Below the pieces are notes generated by a model that saw only the letters and a program-made list of their open reading frames with translations, was not told the origin of the DNA and did no database searches. From positions 1-48,368 of the forward strand of contig JAACET010000009.1 of NCBI GenBank assembly GCA_011682385.1: 48,368 nucleotides of DNA, written 5' to 3'. Each line of letters starts with the position of its first letter. Positions within the stretch are counted from its first letter, which is position 1. Below are positions 9,765-18,199 of this stretch, in pieces. The DNA comes from Actinomycetota bacterium (lineage in GTDB: Bacteria; Planctomycetota; Phycisphaerae; JAACET01). The position numbers were made by a program, and so were the translations under genes.

Positions 9765-9794
9765 GAAGTACTCCTGCGTCAGCAGCAGAACAAC

Positions 9795-9823
9795 AGGATA
9801 CCGACTAAGTACCCGGCCGTCAA
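9795..9823 (-). promoter_or_regulatory. Promoter of the kdsB-pyrG-DUF1844 operon
   Basis: Minus-strand TTGACG (9818-9823), a 17-bp spacer and TATCCT (9795-9800), about 30 bp before the kdsB ATG. Confidence 0.55.
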
Positions 9824-9857
9824 GCGCAGCTGCAGCAGAGTAAAATGAGCAAAAGCC

Positions 9858-9886
9858 TTGAGGTCAACGCAATCCGAAGTTATTAA
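9858..9886 (+). promoter_or_regulatory. Possible promoter of the Gld-type ABC operon
   Basis: TTGAGG (9858-9863), a 17-bp spacer and TATTAA (9881-9886) inside an AT-rich tract, about 58 bp before the ATPase ATG. Confidence 0.4.
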
Positions 9887-9943
9887 TATATATCGGAGCT
9901 GATATCTCTCCTGGAAATAATCGGCCTAAAGTGGAGCCCAGTA

Positions 9944-10663
9944 ATGATAGAAGTGTCGAATCTGACGAAGCGGTTCGGAGCGGTATTGGCCGTGGACAAA
10001 ATAAGCTTTCATGTGCCAACCAAGACAATAGTGGGATTTCTGGGAGCTAACGGGGCGGGCAAGACCACAACTCTGCGGATGTTGGCCGGCCTTTTGACCC
10101 CGACGTCCGGAACGGCAAAGGTCGATGGTCATGACTGCCTGACCGACTCGTTGGCTGTCCGCAGAATCCTCGGTTATATGCCGGAACAGGTGGCCTTGTA
10201 CGACGAAATGCGCGTAGAAGAACTGCTGGACTACACGGCCACCATGCGGGGGATAGCCAGGCGGGATCGTAAATCGGCTGTGGCCTGGGCTATGGACCAT
10301 TGCCAGTTGACGAACATGCGTCGCCGGTTGGCCGGCACCCTGAGCAAAGGCTATCGCCAACGTGTGGGCTTGGCACAGGCTGTGGTGGCAAAACCAAAAG
10401 TGGTTATCCTGGACGAGCCGACCATCGGGCTAGACCCGGCCCAAATCAAAGAAACCCGACAAATGATCCGCGGCTTGGCAGAAAACTGCACCGTGCTATT
10501 AAGCACACATATCCTCAGCGAAGTAGAGCAGATCGGCTCCAGGGTGCTAATCATAAGCTCCGGAAAACTGCTGGCTGATGACTCGCTGAGCAATCTGGTC
10601 AAAGACGGACAATCGCTGGAAGACGCCTATATGCGCATAGCAGCTTCGGAAAAAGTAGTCTGA
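9944..10663 (+). CDS. ABC transporter ATP-binding protein (GldA-like)
   Basis: A 239-residue ABC ATPase. Walker A GANGAGKTT is at about residues 34-42, the Q-loop in YMPEQVALYDEM, the signature LSKGYRQRVGLAQA, Walker B VVILDEPTIGLDP and the H-loop in LLSTHIL. It is closest in layout to GldA of the gliding-type ABC-2 exporters because the next gene encodes a GldF/GldG-type membrane partner. The ATG is preceded by TGGAG. Substrate unknown; the export direction is inferred from the ABC-2 partner. Confidence 0.93.
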   Translation: MIEVSNLTKRFGAVLAVDKISFHVPTKTIVGFLGANGAGKTTTLRMLAGLLTPTSGTAKVDGHDCLTDSLAVRRILGYMPEQVALYDEMRVEELLDYTATMRGIARRDRKSAVAWAMDHCQLTNMRRRLAGTLSKGYRQRVGLAQAVVAKPKVVILDEPTIGLDPAQIKETRQMIRGLAENCTVLLSTHILSEVEQIGSRVLIISSGKLLADDSLSNLVKDGQSLEDAYMRIAASEKVV

Positions 10664-10670
10664 TAAAAAA

Positions 10671-10693
10671 ATCCCGCCGGTAAAACCACCGGC
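10671..10693 (-). terminator. Antisense-oriented terminator-like hairpin between the ABC genes
   Basis: GCCGGT (10676-10681) and ACCGGC (10688-10693) form a 6-bp stem with a 6-nt loop. Read on the minus strand, the stem is soon followed by a run of seven T. On the plus strand no T-run follows, so it should not stop the operon transcript. Confidence 0.35.
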
Positions 10694-10715
10694 TAACCAG
10701 GCAAGGGCAAAAAAT

Positions 10716-13700
10716 ATGCAAGATTCATCAAATGCTGCGAGCAGGGCGGAATTGATCGGCAAAGTCGGCGGATCATTGGCAAAGCTGTTGGCGGCTACGG
10801 CCCTGGGGGCTGTGGGAATCGGTCTGTTGATTATCGCAGGGCTGCTGGGTGAAAAAATCCTGGGGGCGTTCAGCATTTCAGCCGCCCTAAAGTTTCAATC
10901 ACCAATAGGCTCCTGGATTGGCCGACATTTTCTGGATATAGTCAAAATCGTGCTCTGGACGGTCGCACTACAACAGCTATACACAATCACTATAAAGGTA
11001 CAACGCAAATGGCCAGCAGTAATCATTATAGCGACAGTGGTGACTGGGCTGGGTTTTGGAGTTGGACTTACCACTAAGCAGTGTCCGCTGGTAATCCCGC
11101 TGGGATTGGCTGTGCTGCTGTCGCTGGGGAAAGGACTGAGCAAAAGTAACGTTCTGACTCTGGCCTGGCGGGAACTGAAAAGCTGGTTGCTACATCCTAT
11201 GGGTTATGTGGTAGCGGCAGGTTTCGCTGTAATGTCCGGACGGATGTTCATAGCAAGTATGTCTGAGCTAACGGCGATCCGACCGGATAATCCCCTGGCT
11301 ATTCAACCGCTGGCGACCTTTCTGGCGTCGGACTTCTTCGCGGTGGCCCTGCTGATCCTGACGGCAATAATAACCATGCGTCTGTTGGCGGGTGAACGAG
11401 AGCGAGGCACAATAGAACTGCTCTACTCGCTGCCGTTGAAGGACTGGGAAATAGTGCTGGGTAAATTCATTGGGGCCTGGGGATTCTTCTGCCTGGTGAT
11501 ACTGGTTAGCCTGGCACATATGGCCATCTATGGGGCCTTGGGAAATCTGGATTATCGCCAGATACTCAGCAGCTACGTCGGACTCTCTCTGGTGGGAATG
11601 GCCTTTGTGGCTGTGGGACTGTTCTGCAGTTGCCTGGTCCGCAACCAGGTAGTAGCCGCCCTGCTGGTGCTACTGGTGTTGGGTATAAGTATTTTCCTGG
11701 GCGACATTGTCAGCTTCGTAGGAGTGACCGGCGGGCGAGCTGTCGGCGGATGGACGGAATATACCTCGCTAATGCCGCACCTGAACTGGGCTGCAAGAGG
11801 CTCAATCGATTCGCGAACCATTCTGGCTATGGGTTCGGTCTGTGGCATGAGCCTGTTCGCAGCCTTCGTGGCCCTGAGAGCCCACCGGCAAGGCATATTC
11901 TGGAACGTCTTTGAATCTTATACCTCCACCAACTGGATACAATTGTTGGTAGGGATAGCCCTGGCGGGCGCTACGCTGCTTTTTCTTCAGACACATTTGT
12001 CCGGGCGATACATCGTCGAATCGGCTATGCTAATATGGTCGGCCGTTCTGATGGGATTGGCCTGGGGACCAATTTGCCACAGCAGACTGGCTGGAAACTT
12101 CAGCAAATGGCGATTCATCCTGGTGGTGGCGACGGCACCGGCAGTGGTTGCAGTTGCGCTGCTGGCCGGCGTCTTTCCCGACGCGGTTCGGCGAATACTC
12201 GCGGTATTAATCGCTATGATAGCGGCAGCCCTGCTGATACCGCGATTATATCAGGGGCAACTACGAGATCGGCTGTCGGCTATGGGCAATATTGTGGTGG
12301 CCCTTATCTGCGTGCTGACCATCAACGTTACCGGTAACTACCTAGCGATCAAACATCATGAGGCTATGGATATCTCCACAGGCCAAGCGTTCTCCTTGAG
12401 CCCGGAGGCCAAACGCATCTTCGAACAACAGGTCAAGGACGGCGAACGGGTGGATGTGTACTGCCTGGTGTCAAGCTCAACATATGCCGGCCAACACGAT
12501 GCGGCCCGACGAAATCTGCTGGAACGCGAGCTGAGAATATTTGCCGAGGCCGTCAATCACCCGGGCAATGTGAAACTCACCTATCAGTTTCTAGACCCAG
12601 CCGAAGATAGCGGACAAATCGGCAGACTTATCAATCAATACGATGTGGGCAGCAATCGGCAAGTATTGCTGGTCTATCGGAATAGACAGTACATCCTCGA
12701 CGACCGAGACCTCTTCGAGCTATTCCCGGACAAGAGCCGAATGGCTGAGTTCCGCACCAATTGGCAAACAATGTTCGAGAGATCCGGAGCCCAGATACCT
12801 CCGCCGCCGAAGACCAACGAGCAGGCCTTCATGATGCTGGAGAAATGGGTTGAAAACTCGCCGGCAGTAGCTGAACAGGCTGAAAGCTATCTGGCCCTGA
12901 GGGCTAAAGGAGATTTTCAGCAGAAAATGACTGAGGCTGTTCTGCGGCTGGTGCAGGAAGACAAAATTCAACAGGTGTGCTTCACCCAAGGGCACGGCGA
13001 GGTGAGTCTGCTGGGCGGACAAGGCAATCCAAACAAGGCCAACGGCCTTCGCCGAATGCTGCGCCAGTACAACTACGTTGTCAAAGAAATCAAAGAAACG
13101 CAAATCCCGCCCAACTGTGCAGTACTGGTAATACTGGGACCAACCAAACGCTTTTCCGCAAAAGAAATCGATACGATCGATCAATACATAAAAGGTGGGG
13201 GCAAGGTATTTGTCCTCATCGACCCCGGACACGACGGCGGCTTGGGCAAACTGTTTGGCCGATACGGCATCACCTCGCCGGACAACCAGGCAGTGGCCTT
13301 CAACCAATCAAACACGGGTGGCGGTCAACTGGAAACTAAGGTGGGTGTCTCTCTGCAGCCAAGGGGATGGCAACAAAGACATCCCATCGTCGAGTACGCT
13401 TGGAAGGGGGCCCAGGCTAGAGGTCGGCGCGGATTCATCGTGGCTGACGGCGTTCGGCAAGTGCAGAAACGCCCGGATGCCGACGAGATAAAGGACTATT
13501 TTGTCACCGAACTGCTGCAAGTGCCCCAGGGCTACACAGCCAGTAATGATACCAGCGAAGTACCAACCAGCATGGACGGCCAGACGCGTGGGCCATATCC
13601 GTTTGCCGTAATCGCCGAGAGACTCCGAGTTGAACCAGCCGATGGACCAAGAAAAAAACCGACTCCGGATGACGTGGATCACGACGCTGGTAAATTGTTG

Positions 13701-14021
13701 GTTATAGGCGACTCGGATATGTTCACCGATAAACCGATCCTGCTGGGTTATGGTTTGAACGGAGAGCCAATGACGGCTGAACTTTTTCACTACCCCGGCG
13801 CATCGAACGACGATCTGGCGCCGGTAGCCATAGGGTATCTGGCTCGCAATCCGGAAAAAGTCGCAGAGGTAACGCCCAAAGAACACCAGATATATGTGAG
13901 CGACGAGATGAAGAAAGCATACAGAGACTCGCGGAACTCGATTGGCCTTCTGCTCTGGCTGGTGCTTCCGGGAGTACTGCTGCTGGCAGGATTGGGTGTC
14001 TGGATCGCACGACGAAGTTAG
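10716..14021 (+). CDS. ABC-2 permease fused to GldG-type auxiliary domain (GldF-GldG fusion)
   Basis: A 1101-residue membrane protein. Several transmembrane helices (about 20-145) precede an ABC-2 permease region (about 150-400) with the typical ITMRLLAGERERGTIELL motif. A second membrane block (about 405-545) leads to a large extracytoplasmic GldG/ABC_transp_aux domain (about 555-900), including VCFTQGHGEVSL and KVFVLIDPGHDGG. A C-terminal section with VIGDSDMFTD and one final helix (about 1075-1098, RR end) closes it. GldF and GldG are separate proteins in Bacteroidetes; here they are one chain. It pairs with the upstream ATPase. Substrate unknown; gliding motility need not be implied. Confidence 0.88.
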   Translation: MQDSSNAASRAELIGKVGGSLAKLLAATALGAVGIGLLIIAGLLGEKILGAFSISAALKFQSPIGSWIGRHFLDIVKIVLWTVALQQLYTITIKVQRKWPAVIIIATVVTGLGFGVGLTTKQCPLVIPLGLAVLLSLGKGLSKSNVLTLAWRELKSWLLHPMGYVVAAGFAVMSGRMFIASMSELTAIRPDNPLAIQPLATFLASDFFAVALLILTAIITMRLLAGERERGTIELLYSLPLKDWEIVLGKFIGAWGFFCLVILVSLAHMAIYGALGNLDYRQILSSYVGLSLVGMAFVAVGLFCSCLVRNQVVAALLVLLVLGISIFLGDIVSFVGVTGGRAVGGWTEYTSLMPHLNWAARGSIDSRTILAMGSVCGMSLFAAFVALRAHRQGIFWNVFESYTSTNWIQLLVGIALAGATLLFLQTHLSGRYIVESAMLIWSAVLMGLAWGPICHSRLAGNFSKWRFILVVATAPAVVAVALLAGVFPDAVRRILAVLIAMIAAALLIPRLYQGQLRDRLSAMGNIVVALICVLTINVTGNYLAIKHHEAMDISTGQAFSLSPEAKRIFEQQVKDGERVDVYCLVSSSTYAGQHDAARRNLLERELRIFAEAVNHPGNVKLTYQFLDPAEDSGQIGRLINQYDVGSNRQVLLVYRNRQYILDDRDLFELFPDKSRMAEFRTNWQTMFERSGAQIPPPPKTNEQAFMMLEKWVENSPAVAEQAESYLALRAKGDFQQKMTEAVLRLVQEDKIQQVCFTQGHGEVSLLGGQGNPNKANGLRRMLRQYNYVVKEIKETQIPPNCAVLVILGPTKRFSAKEIDTIDQYIKGGGKVFVLIDPGHDGGLGKLFGRYGITSPDNQAVAFNQSNTGGGQLETKVGVSLQPRGWQQRHPIVEYAWKGAQARGRRGFIVADGVRQVQKRPDADEIKDYFVTELLQVPQGYTASNDTSEVPTSMDGQTRGPYPFAVIAERLRVEPADGPRKKPTPDDVDHDAGKLLVIGDSDMFTDKPILLGYGLNGEPMTAELFHYPGASNDDLAPVAIGYLARNPEKVAEVTPKEHQIYVSDEMKKAYRDSRNSIGLLLWLVLPGVLLLAGLGVWIARRS

Positions 14022-14039
14022 GAAGAATGCAACTAACCC

Positions 14040-14870
14040 TTATCCCTTCACAGCTCCCCTGGTCAGGCCGCCGATTATGTAACGCTGGAATATGATCGCT
14101 AACAACACGGCCGGTAACACGGTAATAACCGAAGCAGCCATTATGTTGCCCCACGGCGTTTGGCCATGCAGACCCTGAAACATGGTAATGCCCACCGGGA
14201 TGGTACGAGTTCTGTAATCAGTGGTCAGCATAAGAGCGTACATAAACTCATTAAAGGCCAAAATAAAGGCCAATAAGAACGTGGAAAAAATGCCGGGCAC
14301 CGCTACGGGAAAAATGATCTTATATAAAATCTGCCAGCGCGAACAGCCGTCAACCAAGCCGGCCTGGTCCAACTCAATGGGGATTTGAGAAAAATAACTC
14401 ACCAATATCCACAGCGATAAAGGCAAAATCCAAGCGATGTAGGGTAACAGCAGCCCCTGGTAGGTATTTATCCAGCCCAGGGCAGCCATGAATTTGAACA
14501 GATAGCCGACCAGGCCTATCTGAGGAAACATGGAAACTGCAAGAACAAGAAAAAGCAAATACATCTTGCCCGGTACCGGAAGACGGGTCACAGCATAGGC
14601 CGCTAAGGACCCAATGAACACGCAGCAAAAGGCGCTGATCAAAGAAAGCAAGACACTATTGCGCAGATAATCCATAAAATGAAGCGATTGGCCAACCAAA
14701 ACGGCATCAAAATTATCGAAAGTGAATTTGAAAGGTACGCCCGGCGTCAGAAACTCCGGGGTGGTACTGAAGCTAACAACGACCATGTATAGAAAAGGGA
14801 CCAGACAAAAGGCCAACATGAAGGCCACGCCGGTAAAAATCAGCAAAGTCTTTAGCCAAGACCGTCGCAT
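14040..14870 (-). CDS. malG: Trehalose/maltose-type ABC transporter permease MalG
   Basis: A 276-residue inner-membrane permease with about six transmembrane helices and the cytoplasmic EAA loop (ELDQAGLVDGCSRWQILYKII) that docks the ATPase. The C-terminus QRYIIGGLTRGAVKG is the standard MalG-family ending. It overlaps malF by 1 nt and is the last gene of the leftward trehalose locus. It converges on the Gld-type permease with an 18-bp gap. Substrate assignment rests on the neighbouring binding protein. Confidence 0.92.
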   Translation of the reverse strand: MRRSWLKTLLIFTGVAFMLAFCLVPFLYMVVVSFSTTPEFLTPGVPFKFTFDNFDAVLVGQSLHFMDYLRNSVLLSLISAFCCVFIGSLAAYAVTRLPVPGKMYLLFLVLAVSMFPQIGLVGYLFKFMAALGWINTYQGLLLPYIAWILPLSLWILVSYFSQIPIELDQAGLVDGCSRWQILYKIIFPVAVPGIFSTFLLAFILAFNEFMYALMLTTDYRTRTIPVGITMFQGLHGQTPWGNIMAASVITVLPAVLLAIIFQRYIIGGLTRGAVKG

Positions 14871-15775
14871 TACAATACCTCTGTGCTAAACCTTCCGACC
14901 TTCACGTAGACAATCGAAAAAACAAAGGCAATCACAAATAGAACTACCGATATGGCCGAGCCGTAACCGAAATCACCACTGACAAAATGCATGTAGGCAT
15001 AATGTGAAACCGAAGCAGTCGATCCGCCGGGACCTCCGTGAGTGAGCACGTATATCAAATCGAAGACCCGTAATCCGTCTATAGTGCGAAACAAAAGAGC
15101 CACTATGACTACCGGACGGAGTATGGGTAGAGTGATTCTGAAAAACATGTGCCAGGAATTTGCCCGGTCAATCCGCCCCTGTTCGTAGAGCTCACGAGGT
15201 ATAGCCTGCAGGCCGGCTAAGAAAATAATGGCTACAAAAGGCGCGGTCTTCCAGACGTCGGCTACGACCACCGCCGAAAAGGCACCCACGGATGTGCCCA
15301 GCCAATTGACCGGCTGGGTCGATAGGCCCAGCGTAAGGCAAATGTAATTGGCTAAGCCGTAACTGTAATTGTAAATAAGTTCCCAGGTTCGGGCAGAAAT
15401 AGCAGCAGGTATAGCCCAAGGGATCAAAACACAGCCGCGCAAGAGGCCCCTGAAGGGAATATGTTGGTCCAAAAGCATCGCAAAAAGCAGACCCAGGACC
15501 AGCTCGAACGGTACGGAAACCAAAATGAACAATAGGGTAAATTTCAGGGCCTTGAAAAAACCGGGGTCCGACCAGAGATGCTCATAGTTTTTGAAAAAAT
15601 AAAAGCGCTTACCAACGAAAGAAACATCTTGGAACATACTGTTGATAAAAGTGCCTAGAACCGGCAGCAGAACAAACAGAACAATAAAAACGACCAAGGG
15701 CAGGATAAATAGACACCCCGTCCGCAACTCATGCGCTGCAGACTTGGAAACTGAGGTGAGATTCCTACTGGGCAT
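14870..15775 (-). CDS. malF: Trehalose/maltose-type ABC transporter permease MalF
   Basis: A 301-residue permease with six predicted transmembrane helices (first at about residues 22-45) and the EAA loop (ELYEQGRIDRANSWHMFFRITLP, slightly degenerate, in the expected place). It forms a heterodimeric channel with MalG. Its start lies inside the end of malE (11-nt overlap), indicating translational coupling. No ATPase gene follows, so a shared MalK-type subunit encoded elsewhere is expected. Confidence 0.92.
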   Translation of the reverse strand: MPSRNLTSVSKSAAHELRTGCLFILPLVVFIVLFVLLPVLGTFINSMFQDVSFVGKRFYFFKNYEHLWSDPGFFKALKFTLLFILVSVPFELVLGLLFAMLLDQHIPFRGLLRGCVLIPWAIPAAISARTWELIYNYSYGLANYICLTLGLSTQPVNWLGTSVGAFSAVVVADVWKTAPFVAIIFLAGLQAIPRELYEQGRIDRANSWHMFFRITLPILRPVVIVALLFRTIDGLRVFDLIYVLTHGGPGGSTASVSHYAYMHFVSGDFGYGSAISVVLFVIAFVFSIVYVKVGRFSTEVL

Positions 15776-17066
15776 ATCGGTCCACGATGGTCTGCGCTTC
15801 CCGCTCGGCAGCGGACAGGGCCTCGGTGGCGCTGGAGTTACCGCTAAGAACAGCGTTGAGGTGACGCTGAAGGACCTGGGAGATCAGCGTATAGTAAGGT
15901 AAATTGGGGCGGGGACGGAGATTTTCAAAAACACCCCGTAAACGAGTAAAGTGAGGTAAGGCGGCGATTACCTGCTGGTCGGTATAGACATCCCTTCGGC
16001 CCGGATTCCAGGACAACTCGAGGGCGAGCCTCTTCTGAGTCTCAAACGAAAGCACAAATTTCATAAACTCAAAGCTCTTCTGTTTGGCATCGGAGTGTTT
16101 GGAAATACCAATGTGCCAGCCACCCAAGGTCGATACACTGGGGCCGACGGAAAAGTGCGGTAAGCCGGCAAGGCCCACTTTACCCCTAACAGGAGAATCC
16201 TCACTTTGATGCAGGGCCCAGGCGTAGGGCCAATTTCGCTCAAAGAGAGCATTGCCCTGCTGAAAAAAGGTCCTGGCCTCTTCTTCTTTCATCTCGGTAT
16301 ATGTGTTAGGAGGAGATACCTTATGTATATGGATCAAGGCGTGCATGAACTGCGTGGCTTGGACGTTGGCGGGGGTATGGAGGATAATTCTGCCGTCCTC
16401 GAAGACAATGCCGCCGGCGTTTGAGCCTGCGTACTCGAGCCAATTGCATATTAAACCCTCGTACTGGGCACCCTGCCAGACGAAACCGTAAAAGTCAGGG
16501 TTGGTTTCCCGCTCGCCTTTCTGGATCACTAGAGAGTATCGAAGAAGCTCACTCCAGGTCTGCGGAGGCTTGTCAAATCCGTACTTATTCAGCAGGTCTT
16601 GGCGGTAGTACAAAAGTCCGCCGTCCACATAGACCGGCAAAGCAATCAAATGACCCTGGTACCGGTCTGCCAAGTTCAAAACCTTCTCGAAGAACACATC
16701 CAAATCCAGATCATTGTGGGTATCGAGCGGTTCGAGCCAATCCGAGGCGGCGAATTGTCCCAGCCAAGCTACGTCCATAAGGAAAACGTCAGGGTCGGAT
16801 CGACCAGCCTTCAGGGAAGTGATCAAGCCCTGTCTGCGAAGGTCGGTGTCGGTGGGTTGGCGGAGAAGGTCAACCTTTATTCCGGTACGATCCTGGAATT
16901 CGCCTATCAAAACCTGCCAGAAATCCAGCTCGGCAGGTGCTCCCCCGACGGCAAAGGTAATAGTGGTGGATTCCGGCTTTTGGCCACAGCCAGACAGGAA
17001 CAACAGAATGAGCAGCAAACAGATCGACTCGGCCAAGCGAAGGGATGACAGGCGTGTTGAAATCAT
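15765..17066 (-). CDS. malE: Trehalose/maltose-binding lipoprotein (archaeal TMBP-like)
   Basis: A 433-residue extracytoplasmic solute-binding protein. The signal peptide ends in the lipobox LSGC (acylated Cys27). The mature protein begins with FAVGGAPAELDFW and contains SDPDVFLMDVAWLGQF, ALPVYVDGGLLYY, FVWQGAQYEGL, SPPNTYTEMKEEE, FQQGNALFERNWPYAWALH and LGGWHIGISKHSD. From memory these runs are nearly the same as in the Thermococcus litoralis trehalose/maltose-binding protein, including the ligand-contact region around NWPYAW. A substrate of trehalose and/or maltose is thus unusually well supported, and transfer from or shared ancestry with archaea or Thermotogae is plausible. It lies 14 bp after the mscS gene. 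Confidence 0.93.
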   Translation of the reverse strand: MISTRLSSLRLAESICLLLILLFLSGCGQKPESTTITFAVGGAPAELDFWQVLIGEFQDRTGIKVDLLRQPTDTDLRRQGLITSLKAGRSDPDVFLMDVAWLGQFAASDWLEPLDTHNDLDLDVFFEKVLNLADRYQGHLIALPVYVDGGLLYYRQDLLNKYGFDKPPQTWSELLRYSLVIQKGERETNPDFYGFVWQGAQYEGLICNWLEYAGSNAGGIVFEDGRIILHTPANVQATQFMHALIHIHKVSPPNTYTEMKEEEARTFFQQGNALFERNWPYAWALHQSEDSPVRGKVGLAGLPHFSVGPSVSTLGGWHIGISKHSDAKQKSFEFMKFVLSFETQKRLALELSWNPGRRDVYTDQQVIAALPHFTRLRGVFENLRPRPNLPYYTLISQVLQRHLNAVLSGNSSATEALSAAEREAQTIVDRYAQ

Positions 17067-17080
17067 GGCTAAAGCGAGGC

Positions 17081-18055
17081 TTAGGTTTCTTGAGGTCGCT
17101 GGAGTTCAGCTCGTGTTTTGGGCAGAGCTTGCGGATAGGCCTGCTGAATAAACTCCACGAGCTTCTCTCTGACGTGGCAGCGCAGGTTCCAGGCGGCTGA
17201 GGCGTCGGCAGCACTAACCAAGGCTCGAAGCTCCAGAGTCCGCTCAGTAGTGTTGGTAACTTGTAAGCCGCAAACTTTGCCGTCCCATTGCGATGAGTCT
17301 TTGACAATACGCTCCAGCTCGGCCCTAATAGCTTCGACAGGGATTGTATAGTCGGTATACAGGTAAACAGTACCAAGGATGTCGGCGGTAACACGGGTCC
17401 AGTTCTGGAAGGGTTTTTCGATAAAATAAGTAATGGGCAGGACCAGACGCCTCAGGTCCCAGATACGTACCACCACATAGGTGAGGGTTATTTCCTCAAT
17501 TCGGCCCCACTCGTTCTCCACTATGACTACGTCGTCAAGACGTATAGGTTGAGTAATGGCAATCTGCAGGCCGGCTAACACAGTGCCCAAAGTCTTTTGA
17601 GCGGCAATACCAACAACAAGGCCGATAATCCCCGCCGAGGCTAAAACACTGGTCCCCAAACTGCGAACCTGATCAAAGGTCATAAGCATGGTACCCAGGG
17701 CTAAGACAACCACGACCAGGATCACAATCCGTTTGAAAACTTTTAGTTGGGTGTGAATCTTTCTGGCTTGCAGGTTATCCTTTACGTCCAGCTTATATTG
17801 GCTAAGTACGAAATCATCCAAAACGTTGGTGCTGCGCACTACGAGCCAGGATATCACAGCAATGAGAAGAAGGCCGAGGGCGCGGTTTATAACGCCGGCG
17901 ATGTTCGGCCACTGTTCCAGGGTAGGCAAGTCAATCAGAGGCGTGGCCATCATCAAGGCCAAAATAATGATGATCCACCGTAAGGGTGCTCGGAAGTGTT
18001 TTACTAAAGAGTCATCCACTGGCGGTGCGGGCGGCGACACGCTTGAATATGGCAA
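17081..18055 (-). CDS. Small-conductance mechanosensitive channel (MscS family), N-terminus in another frame
   Basis: The main 324-residue frame holds the MscS core: membrane helices at about 27-45, 58-80 and 105-130, the pore helix GTSVLASAGIIGLVVGIAAQ followed by LAGLQIAITQPIRLDD, then the beta domain with WGRIEEITLTYVVVR and NWTR, and the C-terminal cytoplasmic domain. It releases solutes on hypo-osmotic shock. In frame, only a TTG start is available and residues 2-12 (PYSSVSPPAPP) look like out-of-frame translation. The natural N-terminus lies in the overlapping +1 frame (18012-18152). It sits between treT and malE, suggesting release of the same solute. Function is probable only if the frameshift is an error or is bypassed. 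Confidence 0.85.
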   Translation of the reverse strand: MPYSSVSPPAPPVDDSLVKHFRAPLRWIIIILALMMATPLIDLPTLEQWPNIAGVINRALGLLLIAVISWLVVRSTNVLDDFVLSQYKLDVKDNLQARKIHTQLKVFKRIVILVVVVLALGTMLMTFDQVRSLGTSVLASAGIIGLVVGIAAQKTLGTVLAGLQIAITQPIRLDDVVIVENEWGRIEEITLTYVVVRIWDLRRLVLPITYFIEKPFQNWTRVTADILGTVYLYTDYTIPVEAIRAELERIVKDSSQWDGKVCGLQVTNTTERTLELRALVSAADASAAWNLRCHVREKLVEFIQQAYPQALPKTRAELQRPQET

Positions 18056-18152
18056 ACAGAAGGTAATGGACCAAGAAGCCTGCGAGCCCAGCTACAACAA
18101 TGGCCCCCAGAGACCGCAACCAATCAGGCTTCTCAGCTAGAGCAGCAATCAT
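18012..18152 (-). pseudogene. Frameshifted N-terminal segment of the MscS channel
   Basis: An ATG at 18152 opens 46 codons. They encode one transmembrane helix (GAIVVAGLAGFLVHYLLFAIF) followed by KRVAARTASG, then a TGA at 18012-18014. A one-base shift at about 18015-18025 joins this to VDDSLVKHFRAPL of the downstream frame, restoring a normal MscS N-terminus with an extra helix. Either a real indel has broken the gene or a base is missing from the assembly. Confidence 0.6.
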
Positions 18153-18199
18153 ACTTATCTTATGCCAGGAAAAAACCGCGTTGTCCAGACAAAACGGCC

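Noticed and set aside
12720-13886. Two minus-strand frames of 195 and 192 codons inside the Gld-type fusion gene
   Set aside because: Both are antisense to a continuous, domain-rich frame and show no family features.
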